NCBI GenBank assembly: GCA_964637565.1
Contig: CAZWTY010000013.1
Location: 1-60,854 of the forward strand
Source: DYJE01 sp964637565
Lineage (GTDB): Bacteria; Desulfobacterota; Desulfobacteria; Desulfobacterales; Desulfolunaceae
Direction: 5' to 3'
DNA length: 60,854 nt
Shown: positions 27,014-35,665 of the stretch, one piece after another
Numbering within the stretch: position 1 is the stretch's first letter
Layout: every line of letters begins with the position of its first letter
The notes under the pieces: model-generated
What the model was told of the DNA's origin: nothing
Seen by the model: the letters and a program-made list of their open reading frames with translations, nothing else
Databases searched by the model: none
Translations under genes and position numbers: made by a program

Positions 27014-29683
27014 TTACACAAGATCCGCCTTCAGCTCGAAACAGCCCGCGTCCTGGGCCGGCCGGATGTCGAATCCCATTTTCTTTCCCAAGGCCAGCAT
27101 CTGGGTGTTTTCCGCCAGAACCGTCCCCCGGACGCTTTTTACACCCCGTTCTCTGGCGATGCCGATCAGCCGTTTCATCAGTTCGGCTCCGATGCCTTTG
27201 CCCTGCCAGCCGTCCTCGATCATCACCGCGAATTCCACGCATTTCGGGTTGCTGTCCCCCACAAACCGGGCGATGCCCACCATTTTTTCCTTGCCGTCCT
27301 GCTGGAGGAAGGCCGACAGGGCCATGCTCCGGTCGTAGTCGATCTGGGTGAACCGGGCCAGCATGCTGGCCGGAAGCTGTCTGAGGGGGCTGAAGAACCG
27401 GTAGTAGATGGTCCTGGGGCTCAGGCCTTCGAAAAGGCTGACCAGAAGAGGCGCGTCTTCTGGACGGGTGGGCCGGATGAACAGGCTTTCGCCGGACTTG
27501 ATCAGCACCCTGTCCTCGTACTGGTTGGGATAGGGGCTGATCACCAGATGGAACGGCGCCCGGGCCCTGGGCTGGCTGATCTTGATCCGGGCATCCATGA
27601 CCATGACCCTTTGGTCGTCGGCAAAAAGCGGGTTGATGTCCAGCTCGTCGATTTCGGCGAAATCGGACACCAGATGGGACAGGCGGATCAAGATCTCCTC
27701 GAGAACGGGCAGGTTCACGGGTTTCTGGCCCCGGTAGCCCTGAAGTATCCGGATCACCCGGGTTTCCTCCATCAGCCTCCGGGCCAGCAGACGGTTCAGG
27801 GGAGGAAGGGCGATGGCCGTGTCGGAAAGGATTTCCGTCATCACGCCACCCAGACCGAAAAGGATCACCGGCCCGAAGTCCCGGTCCCGCTTGGCTCCGA
27901 GGATCAGCTCACAGGTGGATTTGGCCAGCATGGGCTGGACCGTGACGCCCTTGACCCTGGCGTCGGGCCGGAGGGTGGCGGCGTTTTTCATGATGGTCTG
28001 GTAGGCCTGCCTTACCCCGTCCCGGTCCTTGATGTCCAGGATCACCCCGCCGATGTCGGATTTGTGGGTGATGTCCCGTGAATCGACTTTCATGACCAGG
28101 GGGTAACCCATGGCCTCGGCCTTCTGGACCGCCTCCTCTTCGTAGGCGGCGCTTTCCAGGGGATTCACCGGAATGCCGTACAGGGACAGGATGTGTTTGG
28201 ATTCCTTTTCCGTCAGCATGACGCTGTCGGTCCCCACCTGCTGACCCAGGATTTTCTCCACCTCTTTTTTCCGGAAATCCAGTTTCACATCCAGCACCGG
28301 CGGAATTTCCTGGAGCAGTTCCAGGTTTTTCGAATAGATATGGAGGTTGTTGAAGGCCCGGATGGCCCTCTCCGGCGTGTCGAAGGTGGGAATGCCCGCC
28401 TGGTTGAACAGTTCCCTGGCGATCTCCACATCGAATCCGCCGATGAAGGCGGTGAACACGGGAAAGTCTTTGCCTTTCACCGCGTCGATGATGGCTTCGG
28501 CGATGTCCGAGGGCCGGGTCATGGCCACCGGGGACAGCATCAGGAGAAGGGCTTTCACCTCAGGGGCCGCCATGCAGATCTCCACGGCTTTCCTGTATCG
28601 TTCGGCCGTGGCGTCTCCCAGCACGTCCACCGGATTGGCTTTGCTCCAGTGGGCCGGGAGAATCTGGTCCAGGGCCGAAAGGGTCTGGGGACTCAGGGCC
28701 ACCGGGTCGATGGCGTAATCGCTCATGGCGTCCACGGCCATCACCCCCATGCCTCCGGCGTTGGTGATGACGGCCAGGCCTTCCCTGGATATCCGTGGCT
28801 TTTTCGCCAGAAGTTCGGCGCAGTCGAACAGTTCCTCGAAGGTATGGACCCGGATCACACCGGCCCGCTTGAAGGCCGCGTCGTACACGGCGTCTTCTCC
28901 GGCCATGGCCCCGGTGTGGGAGGAGGCGGCCCGTGCGCCGGCCCGGGTCCGCCCGGCCTTGAGAACGATGATGGGCTTGATTCTTGAAACGGCCCTTGCC
29001 GCGCTCATGAAATTCCTGAACCGGCTGAGGTTTTCCACGTACATCATGATACTGGACACCTCGGGGTCAGCCCCCAGGTAGTCGATCATGTCCCCGAACT
29101 CCACATCCACCATGGACCCCAGGCTGACGAAGTACCGGAATCCGATCCGCTCTTTTACGGCCAGGTCCAGAACCGACGTACAGATGGCCCCGCTCTGGGA
29201 AATGAAGGCCATGCTGCCCGAGGTGGAGATATGGCTGGCGAAATGGGCGTTCAGAGAACATTCCGCGGAATAGATGCCCAGGCAGTTGGGGCCCACCAGG
29301 CGGATTCCGCCTTTCCGGGCCTGCTCCAGAATGCTGTGTTCCAGGGCCAGCCCGTCTTTTCCCGTCTCCCTGCCTCCGGCGGAAATGATCACGGCCCCGC
29401 CCACTCCGGCCTTGACGCAATCGTCGATCACGGAGGGCACCGAAAGGATGGGTGCCACCACCACGGCCAGGTCCACGGGCTTGGGAATGTCGCTGACCTT
29501 CCTGTAGGCCGGTTCATTGAGGACGGTCCGGTGTTTGTGGTTCACCGGGAAAACCGAACCTGTGAAACCGCCGAGAATCAGGTTTCTGTAGACGGAATGG
29601 CCCACGGACCCTTCGGTGCTGCTGGCGCCGACCACCGCCACGCTCCGGGGCTTGAAGATTTTTTCCATATTCTCGATTCCCAT
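27014..29683 (-). CDS. ADP-forming acyl-CoA synthetase (fused alpha/beta) with C-terminal GNAT acetyltransferase
   Basis: 889 aa. Order: CoA-binding Rossmann domain (1-130, VAVVGASS), succinyl-CoA-ligase-like domains (about 135-450) with the phospho-His motif SHTGAMAG (His256), ATP-grasp domain (about 480-690), then a GNAT domain (about 720-889; QGKGIGAELMKRL acetyl-CoA loop). The first part makes acyl-CoA from acid, ATP and CoA, or runs in reverse to make ATP. Proteins of this layout also include Pat-type protein lysine acetyltransferases, whose CoA-ligase part can be inactive; here the phospho-His is kept. ATG 29683 follows AGGAGG. It is last in the PHA operon, 32 bases after the stress-protein gene. 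Confidence 0.92.
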   Translation of the reverse strand: MGIENMEKIFKPRSVAVVGASSTEGSVGHSVYRNLILGGFTGSVFPVNHKHRTVLNEPAYRKVSDIPKPVDLAVVVAPILSVPSVIDDCVKAGVGGAVIISAGGRETGKDGLALEHSILEQARKGGIRLVGPNCLGIYSAECSLNAHFASHISTSGSMAFISQSGAICTSVLDLAVKERIGFRYFVSLGSMVDVEFGDMIDYLGADPEVSSIMMYVENLSRFRNFMSAARAVSRIKPIIVLKAGRTRAGARAASSHTGAMAGEDAVYDAAFKRAGVIRVHTFEELFDCAELLAKKPRISREGLAVITNAGGMGVMAVDAMSDYAIDPVALSPQTLSALDQILPAHWSKANPVDVLGDATAERYRKAVEICMAAPEVKALLLMLSPVAMTRPSDIAEAIIDAVKGKDFPVFTAFIGGFDVEIARELFNQAGIPTFDTPERAIRAFNNLHIYSKNLELLQEIPPVLDVKLDFRKKEVEKILGQQVGTDSVMLTEKESKHILSLYGIPVNPLESAAYEEEAVQKAEAMGYPLVMKVDSRDITHKSDIGGVILDIKDRDGVRQAYQTIMKNAATLRPDARVKGVTVQPMLAKSTCELILGAKRDRDFGPVILFGLGGVMTEILSDTAIALPPLNRLLARRLMEETRVIRILQGYRGQKPVNLPVLEEILIRLSHLVSDFAEIDELDINPLFADDQRVMVMDARIKISQPRARAPFHLVISPYPNQYEDRVLIKSGESLFIRPTRPEDAPLLVSLFEGLSPRTIYYRFFSPLRQLPASMLARFTQIDYDRSMALSAFLQQDGKEKMVGIARFVGDSNPKCVEFAVMIEDGWQGKGIGAELMKRLIGIARERGVKSVRGTVLAENTQMLALGKKMGFDIRPAQDAGCFELKADLV

Positions 29684-29715
29684 GACGGTTCCTCCTGTTG
29701 ATCTGTTTCGTGCCG

Positions 29716-30690
29716 TCAGACGATCCACACCGCCAGATTTTCGGCCATTTCCACGGATTTTTTCCCCACCCGGCCCATGAAGAACTCTTCCACCGCCGAA
29801 TGGCCGCGACGCCCCAGAACCAGGGAGCCGCAGGGGTGTTTTCCCGCCATGGACACCAGGGCATGGGACCGGCTGGCTGTCCGGTCAATAAAGGAAAACC
29901 GGATGGCGTTGGGCTGGAAACCCTGACGGACGAGAACCTGGCAGGCCGAGTTGAGTTTGGGTCCCATCTGTTCCCTCCGCATGGTCGACAAGGCGCTTTC
30001 CATGTCGGACAGGCGGGAAGGATTCAGCGCCCGGTACTCCTGGACAAAGTTCGAAGCCACCACACTGATGGTCCGGATCACATGACAGAGGAAAACCACA
30101 TCCAGGTCTTTCCGGAGGATCTTGCCTCCCAGGGTCACGGCCCTGTCGGCGCCGTCGGAACCGTCGTAGCCGAAAATCGCGTTCCGGGTTTCCGGGGCTC
30201 CGGCCACCACCACCAGGGGGACGAAGGGGACTCTGGACATGATCTTGGACGTGACCGTTCCCGTCAATCCCCGGCCCAGCGCTCCGGCTCCGGATTTGCC
30301 GGTGACCAGAAGGTCGTAACCCCTTTCGGCTTCGTGGATGATATCCCGGGCCACGCCGTTCAGCACGGGCTGCTTCACGATGCGGATGTTGGATCTGGGA
30401 AATCCCGCCTTGAGGAACAGGTGTTCGGCCTGTTCCATCTGGAGGTCGATGCTTTTGTTCTGGATGTCGATCCAGTCGGAAAAATGGGATGCGCCGGGCA
30501 GGTTCACGGGTTCTTTTTCGTCATAATCGTAGAAAATGTCGAAAAGCTTGCTTTCCACGTGGAAAAGCACCACGGAAGTTTCCCGCGGATGGACCATCCG
30601 GCTGATATACGCCGCCGAATCAAGGGATTGGCCGGAGTGGTCAATGGCGACAAGGATCCTGAGGTTCGTTTGTTCCTTCATACCGTCCAT
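29716..30690 (-). CDS. Tandem universal stress protein (two UspA domains)
   Basis: 324 aa with two Usp folds. Domain 1 (about 10-165) starts ILVAIDHS and ends with an ATP-loop motif G-K-S-G-x-G (VTGKSGAGALGRGLTG). Domain 2 (about 165-324) starts IFGYDGS and ends VLGRRGHSAVEEFFMG, a weaker nucleotide loop. These proteins bind ATP or sense stress in the cytoplasm. It lies between the second PHA synthase and the CoA ligase-GNAT fusion with short gaps (21 and 32 bases), so it is expressed with carbon-storage genes. The start has an AAGGAGG site. Confidence 0.93.
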   Translation of the reverse strand: MDGMKEQTNLRILVAIDHSGQSLDSAAYISRMVHPRETSVVLFHVESKLFDIFYDYDEKEPVNLPGASHFSDWIDIQNKSIDLQMEQAEHLFLKAGFPRSNIRIVKQPVLNGVARDIIHEAERGYDLLVTGKSGAGALGRGLTGTVTSKIMSRVPFVPLVVVAGAPETRNAIFGYDGSDGADRAVTLGGKILRKDLDVVFLCHVIRTISVVASNFVQEYRALNPSRLSDMESALSTMRREQMGPKLNSACQVLVRQGFQPNAIRFSFIDRTASRSHALVSMAGKHPCGSLVLGRRGHSAVEEFFMGRVGKKSVEMAENLAVWIV

Positions 30691-30711
30691 GATGGTCCCT
30701 CCTTGGGTGTG

Positions 30712-32415
30712 CTAAGATTCGAGGACATAACTGCCCGGCGCATCCGCCAGTTCTCCGTTTCCGACCTTCCGGAACGGGGGCGGGGTGATCTTCGGTCCGG
30801 AATTCTCGGCTAAAAACCGCTGCCAGGGCTCCCACCAGGTGCCCTGGACCACGGGGGTGGTCTCTTTGAACGTTTTGGGGTCCATGTAGGTTTCCCCTTC
30901 CTTCCGCGTGCCGATCTGGTAACTCCGGCCAGGATGGCCCGGCTCGCTGACGATTCCGGCGTTGTGCCCCCCGCTGGTGAGTACGAAGGTCACGCTTTCC
31001 GCGTCCGAAGGCAGGAGAAACTTGTACACCGACTGCCAGGGGGCCACATGGTCGCTCACCGTGCCCACCAGGAATACGGGGACGTGGATGTTGCTGATGG
31101 CGATGGGAACCCCGTCCACCTTGTAACGCCCCTCGAACAAATCGTTTTTCAGGAACAAAGACCGGAGGTACTCGCTGTGCATGGTGTAGGGCATCCGGGT
31201 GGAGTCGGCGTTCCAGGCCATGAGGTCGGTGACCCGGGTCCTCTCGCCCATCAGGTAATCGTGGATGATGGTGTGCCAGATCAGGTCGTTGGACCGGAGA
31301 AGCCGGAAGGCCCCGGCCATCTGGTCTGTTTTCAGGTAGTTCTGACGGTTCATCAGGTCTTCCAGGTAGGACACCTGGCTGTCGTCGATGAACAGGGTCA
31401 GCTCTCCGGCTTCGGTGAAGTCGGTCTGGGCGGCCAAGAGGGTCATGGACCTGAGATCGTCGATGCCCCTGCTTTTCAGGTAGGCTGCGGCGATGACCAG
31501 GAGGGTGCCGCCCAGGCAGTAGCCCACCGTGTGGATCTTGTGTTCGCCGCACTGGAATTTCACGGCCTCGATGGCTTCGCTCACGCCCAGGCGAACGTAG
31601 TCGGACATGGACAGGTTCCTCTCCTCCACGCCGGGGTTTTTCCAGGAAACGATGAACACCGTGTGGCCCCGTTCCACCAGATAACGGACCAGGGAGTTTT
31701 CCGGTGACAGATCCAGGATGTAGTACTTCATGATCCAGGCCGGAACGATAAGGACCGGTTCGGGGTGGACCGTGTCCGTGGCCGGGCTGTACCGGATCAG
31801 TTCGATGAGCCGGTTCTTGTAGACCACCTTGCCCGGGGTGATGGCCAGGTTTTTCCCCACCTTGAACTGGTCCATGCCCGCGGCTTTCTTCTCCTGGATA
31901 CGTCGTGTCAGGTCTTCCAGGTAGTTGAAAAAGCCACGGACCAGGTTGGCCCCTTTTTCTGACAGGGTCCGGGAGTAAAGCTCGGGATTGGAAAAGATGA
32001 AATTCGCCGGAGAGATGCTGTGGGACATCTGGCGGGCGATAAAGCACATCATCTCCTCGTGGTGTTTGGTGACTCCGTTCACATCGCTCATCAGGAACTG
32101 GCCGAACTTTTCCACGGCCAGGAACGCGGCGGCGTAGAGCCGGAAAGGCTGCTTTTCCCAGCCCGCATTCCTGAAACGGGGGTCCTTGGCGATGTCCTCG
32201 GGAAAGGAACCCAGAAGACCGTTGCCAAGGACCTCCATAAAGGTCCGGCCCACGGCATCCACCACATCCAGCTGTTTTTCCGGGGAGTTGAGAAAATGAC
32301 AGGCCCAGTCCGCAAACGCCATGAACGTGGCCGTGGGGGACATGTTCATGAAAAACCTGCCCTGATAGGCGTGGAACACGCTGTCCAGCCCTTTGACGCT
32401 TCCGTGACCTGTCAT
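30712..32415 (-). CDS. phaC: Poly(3-hydroxyalkanoate) synthase, class I-like PhaC
   Basis: 567 aa, the usual class I size and longer than class III PhaC. The N-terminal domain (about 1-190) precedes an alpha/beta hydrolase core with the lipase-like box GYCLGG (catalytic Cys300), a charge-relay Asp in GTVSDHVAP and His in SGGHNAG. It polymerises hydroxyacyl-CoA onto storage granules. It is the second synthase in this operon, 32 bases after the class III phaC. AGGTGA precedes ATG 32415. Confidence 0.93.
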   Translation of the reverse strand: MTGHGSVKGLDSVFHAYQGRFFMNMSPTATFMAFADWACHFLNSPEKQLDVVDAVGRTFMEVLGNGLLGSFPEDIAKDPRFRNAGWEKQPFRLYAAAFLAVEKFGQFLMSDVNGVTKHHEEMMCFIARQMSHSISPANFIFSNPELYSRTLSEKGANLVRGFFNYLEDLTRRIQEKKAAGMDQFKVGKNLAITPGKVVYKNRLIELIRYSPATDTVHPEPVLIVPAWIMKYYILDLSPENSLVRYLVERGHTVFIVSWKNPGVEERNLSMSDYVRLGVSEAIEAVKFQCGEHKIHTVGYCLGGTLLVIAAAYLKSRGIDDLRSMTLLAAQTDFTEAGELTLFIDDSQVSYLEDLMNRQNYLKTDQMAGAFRLLRSNDLIWHTIIHDYLMGERTRVTDLMAWNADSTRMPYTMHSEYLRSLFLKNDLFEGRYKVDGVPIAISNIHVPVFLVGTVSDHVAPWQSVYKFLLPSDAESVTFVLTSGGHNAGIVSEPGHPGRSYQIGTRKEGETYMDPKTFKETTPVVQGTWWEPWQRFLAENSGPKITPPPFRKVGNGELADAPGSYVLES

Positions 32416-32447
32416 GTTGTCACCTGTCCCTTTTCATTGCCGTCCGG

Positions 32448-33572
32448 CTATTTCCGTTTCGGGGCTGTTTCGGCTTTGTCCCGTGCCTTCAGCCACGCCG
32501 CGATGGCCGGCGCGAACTCCTTCTGGCACTTGGAACTCACGTAGATACCGATATGCCCGGTGTCCAGGCAGAGGTCCTGGGTGTCGTCCGAACCCACGGC
32601 CCGGGTGAGCTGGTCGCAGGCCGAAGGCGGCACGAGGTGGTCGTATTTCGCGTAGATGTTGAGAAGGGGCATGGTGATGCGCTCCAGGTCGATCCGTTTG
32701 CCCCCGATCTCCATCTCACTTTTGATCAGCAGGTTCTTCTGGTAGCAGTCTCGGATGAACTGTCGGAATGTTTCGCCCGGAAGGTCCGGGCTGTCGAAAA
32801 TCCACTTTTCCATTCGGATGAAGTTTTCAACAAAGGCTTTATCGTCAAGATTTTCCATGAAATTCTTGTACTTGTCAACCATCAAACGGGGGGGGTTCAA
32901 CAAAAGGAACCCGAAGTTCATGATATCGCCGGGAATATTTCCGTACCCATCGGTCACCTGGTCCACGTTGATCTCTTTCATCCAGACATGGAGAAGCCCC
33001 TCGTCGGTGTCGAAACTCGACGGAGTCACCGTGGTGACCAGGTTCTTGATTTTTTCCGGGAAAAGGGAGGCGTACATCAGGCAGAACGTCCCCCCCATGC
33101 AGATCCCCATCATGTTCACCCTGGGGATTTTCCGGGTTTCGAGGATGTGGTTCACCACGTTGTCCATGTAACCGGTCACATGGTCGTCGATGGTGAGGAA
33201 ACGGTCCTTGAGGGAGGGGTAGCCCCACTCCAGCATATACACGTCGATGCCCTGGGCGAGAAAACTCCTCACCACGCTCCGCTCGGGCTGAATGTCCAGC
33301 ATGGTCTCACGGTTGATCAGGGCGTACACGATGAGCAGCGGCGTTTTGACGGCATTCTTCACCGAGGGATCGGCTTTGTAATGTTTCAGGGTGATCCTGT
33401 CTTCCGTGTAAACCACGTCAAAGGGTGTCGAGGCGATCCGGGTGTCCAGGGAGCCCAGAAACGTCTGCGCGGCATCGAAAGAGAATTCAAGATTTTTCCG
33501 GGCCTCGGCCAGGGCCAGGGAAAAAAACCGGTTCAGGGGGTGTTCGTTCAAAGGGTTTTCACGGTCTGACAT
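32448..33572 (-). CDS. phaC: Class III PHA synthase catalytic subunit PhaC
   Basis: 374 aa, matching class III PhaC (about 355-370). The box is GICMGG with catalytic Cys158; the relay Asp lies in YAKYDHLVPP and the His in DTGHIGIY. Class III enzymes need PhaE for activity, and phaE is encoded 45 bases upstream. It makes short-chain polyhydroxyalkanoate from 3-hydroxyacyl-CoA. AAGGAG precedes ATG 33572. Confidence 0.95.
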   Translation of the reverse strand: MSDRENPLNEHPLNRFFSLALAEARKNLEFSFDAAQTFLGSLDTRIASTPFDVVYTEDRITLKHYKADPSVKNAVKTPLLIVYALINRETMLDIQPERSVVRSFLAQGIDVYMLEWGYPSLKDRFLTIDDHVTGYMDNVVNHILETRKIPRVNMMGICMGGTFCLMYASLFPEKIKNLVTTVTPSSFDTDEGLLHVWMKEINVDQVTDGYGNIPGDIMNFGFLLLNPPRLMVDKYKNFMENLDDKAFVENFIRMEKWIFDSPDLPGETFRQFIRDCYQKNLLIKSEMEIGGKRIDLERITMPLLNIYAKYDHLVPPSACDQLTRAVGSDDTQDLCLDTGHIGIYVSSKCQKEFAPAIAAWLKARDKAETAPKRK

Positions 33573-33617
33573 GACGATCTCCTTTCACAGATTTTTTAAG
33601 AATGTTCGTATCAACGG

Positions 33618-34427
33618 TCAGGCGTCTTTTTTTTCCGACATTTTCTTGAGCTGGGCTTCGAATTCCTTCATTTTCTTCTTCATGGCGAACATGTCCTTGG
33701 CCATTTCGTCCACCTCGCGGCCAAAGGGCAGGCCGGCCAGCTGGATCAGGTCCAGCATCAACTCCCTGTAGGCTCCCCGGAATTCACCCATGGCACTGAA
33801 AATACGGGCGATCACCCCTTTGTAACGGTCTGTCTTGAACAGGTCCTGGTATTCCTTCTCAAGGGTTTTGATCCAGAGTTCATAGGCTTTCTGGACATCG
33901 TCCGCCGTCTTGAAGTTGGCCGACTGTTTCGCGATCTCACGGAACGTGAAAAGGGTGGCCTCTTCCACGGGCAGGAGGGTGCAGTACAAAAATTCGTTGG
34001 CCGCCGAATGGAACATGGCCATTTTGTCCAGGGCCATGTTGATCTTTTCCTGGTGGGGGCGGGTCAGTCCCACCGGAGGGATCTCGAGAAGCTTCTTCAG
34101 GGCGAACGCCGGAAAACCGGGCAGCTGTTTCTTGAAAAAATCTTCTGGATTCATGGTTCCGCCCGCGCCAGGCGTGAGCAGCTGGCTCATGTCCATCATG
34201 CCCTGGGCCGCGTTCTTCATCAGGTCCGTGATTTCCGAAAACACCGAGGCCAGGGGATGGGACCCGGCCTTGTCCGAACCTTTATCCGGAAAGAACATGG
34301 CCATGGGGTTTTTCCCGCCCATGAAGTCGTTCATGCTCTTCTGAAATGCCTCCATATTTTTTTTCTGCATCTCGCTGTACTGGTCCATCATCTCTTTCAA
34401 ATCCGGCATTTTGAACTGTGTATCCAT
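33618..34427 (-). CDS. phaE: Class III PHA synthase subunit PhaE
   Basis: 269 aa, mostly helical, with a Met/Lys-rich N-terminus, a central helical core (FLYCTLLPVEEATLFTF, about 145-165) and a C-terminal coiled coil (KKKMKEFEAQLKKMSEK) typical of PhaE and granule-binding ends. It activates the PhaC encoded next. ATG 34427 follows GAGG; the frame allows a GTG two codons earlier. First gene of the minus-strand PHA operon. Confidence 0.9.
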   Translation of the reverse strand: MDTQFKMPDLKEMMDQYSEMQKKNMEAFQKSMNDFMGGKNPMAMFFPDKGSDKAGSHPLASVFSEITDLMKNAAQGMMDMSQLLTPGAGGTMNPEDFFKKQLPGFPAFALKKLLEIPPVGLTRPHQEKINMALDKMAMFHSAANEFLYCTLLPVEEATLFTFREIAKQSANFKTADDVQKAYELWIKTLEKEYQDLFKTDRYKGVIARIFSAMGEFRGAYRELMLDLIQLAGLPFGREVDEMAKDMFAMKKKMKEFEAQLKKMSEKKDA

Positions 34428-34970
34428 GATCACCTCGTCTGTTTGGTTGGGGGGCTGGCCAAGGAAAAACCTCGCCCGTCATCACTCCCGGTGAAAGCTG
34501 CACGGTCTATGCCAGTGGGGGTTTTAATTTCAAACGCCCGATATCAAAGATTATATTTCAAAATGACGGAAGGGTGCGATCATCTATTCCATGTCAGCCT
34601 CCTTTACACCCTGGAAAAAGGACGTGGAAATGCACGTTTTCAACCTGTTGTCCGGGGAAGATGAAAAACAGGTGAACGGTTACTTTTGAAGTCTATGCCG
34701 GCATGGTTGTCAATCCCCGGCTGCCGGGCCTTCGGCAATCCATGGGATTTACACTGTGTAAAAGAAGCCGACACATTTTTTTATTATATAGGACAGGTAC
34801 CGAAAGATCCGCCAGGCGTGCTCCCGATCCTAAGCACCTAAAAACAGTGGAGGAAGAACGAGTCGATCCTGATTTTAAAGTCCATGGCATGCTCATTGCT
34901 ATTCATGTCATGAACCAGGGTTCTGCTGCGTCTCACGTGGAGTCCGCGGTGAGAGTGAAAGGAGCTATAT
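34428..34970. other. Divergent intergenic region between the PHA and signalling operons
   Basis: 543 bases without a credible gene. It must hold promoters for both operons, but no convincing -35/-10 pair was found. Notable are a CCCGGCTGCCGGG hairpin near 34717-34729, the short palindrome TTACACTGTGTAA near 34750, and an AT-rich run (34776-34793). Confidence 0.4.
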
Positions 34971-35294
34971 ATGGCGGTGAATTTCAGAATGAATGCGTAC
35001 AGAAAAGACAACAGGCGGATGATCGTCCGCCTTTCAGGTGATTTTGACGGGAACTCCGCATGGGAACTCGTCCATATGCTTTTGGAGCAGTCAGGCAAAG
35101 TCGATCTTGTGGAACTGGATACCCGGGGACTGAAGACCCTTGTCCCTTTTGGGCGCAATGTGTTTCTGGCACAGACAGGCCCCGTGAAACGGAAAGCAGG
35201 ACGGACGCCTTTCGTGGTGTCCGGACCCTTCGCCGATGAATTGGGTGGCGAAGCGTTGCCACGGGCCGTTCGTCCGATCAAGGTGGAGCGATGA
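34971..35294 (+). CDS. Small STAS-like protein (anti-sigma antagonist fold)
   Basis: 107 aa. The pattern MIVRLSGDFDGNSAWELVHML...VDLVELDTRGLKTLVPFG matches the beta-alpha order of STAS domains, with Asp in DTRGL at the place of the usual D-S-S/T-G-L motif. The regulated Ser/Thr is an Arg here, so phosphorylation-controlled partner switching is doubtful. It probably acts as a cytoplasmic adaptor. AAAGGAG precedes ATG 34971 and it overlaps the next gene by 4 bases. First gene of the signalling cluster. Confidence 0.65.
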   Translation: MAVNFRMNAYRKDNRRMIVRLSGDFDGNSAWELVHMLLEQSGKVDLVELDTRGLKTLVPFGRNVFLAQTGPVKRKAGRTPFVVSGPFADELGGEALPRAVRPIKVER

Positions 35295-35665
35295 AAAAGA
35301 TCGTCGTGGTCGAAAGGAATCCCCACATCCGCAGCCTGATCCAGCGGGAGCTGATATCCGAGGGGTACACGGTGTTCGCCCCCACCTGTGAAAAGGACCT
35401 GATGGACCTTTTCAGCGGGTCCCAGGCGGTGGATCTGATGATCATCGACCCGGAGGTTCTGGACAGCAACTTCGGCCACATCGCCGAAAAAATCGTCCGT
35501 TACCGCCCGGACCTCCCCGTGATCGTCCACGCCCTGGCTGTGGACAAGGACGGGGTCGTCCCTTTCGGATCTGTGCTGGAACGGGTGGAGAAAAACTGGG
35601 ACAGCATCAGTGAACTGAAAAAAGTGGCGGCCGACGCCATGAAACAGCGGGCGGGCGGACGATGA
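35291..35665 (+). CDS. Receiver-like single-domain protein
   Basis: 124 aa with the start and fold of a response-regulator receiver: IVVVERNPHIRSLIQREL, then DLMIIDPEVLD with Asp53 at the phospho-acceptor site. The paired acids near residue 8 are reduced to one Glu (ERN instead of DDE), and the usual Lys loop is not clear. Phosphorylation may be weak or absent. No output domain is present. It overlaps both neighbours by 4 bases (ATGA), so it is made with the STAS-like protein and the first kinase. Confidence 0.7.
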   Translation: MKKIVVVERNPHIRSLIQRELISEGYTVFAPTCEKDLMDLFSGSQAVDLMIIDPEVLDSNFGHIAEKIVRYRPDLPVIVHALAVDKDGVVPFGSVLERVEKNWDSISELKKVAADAMKQRAGGR

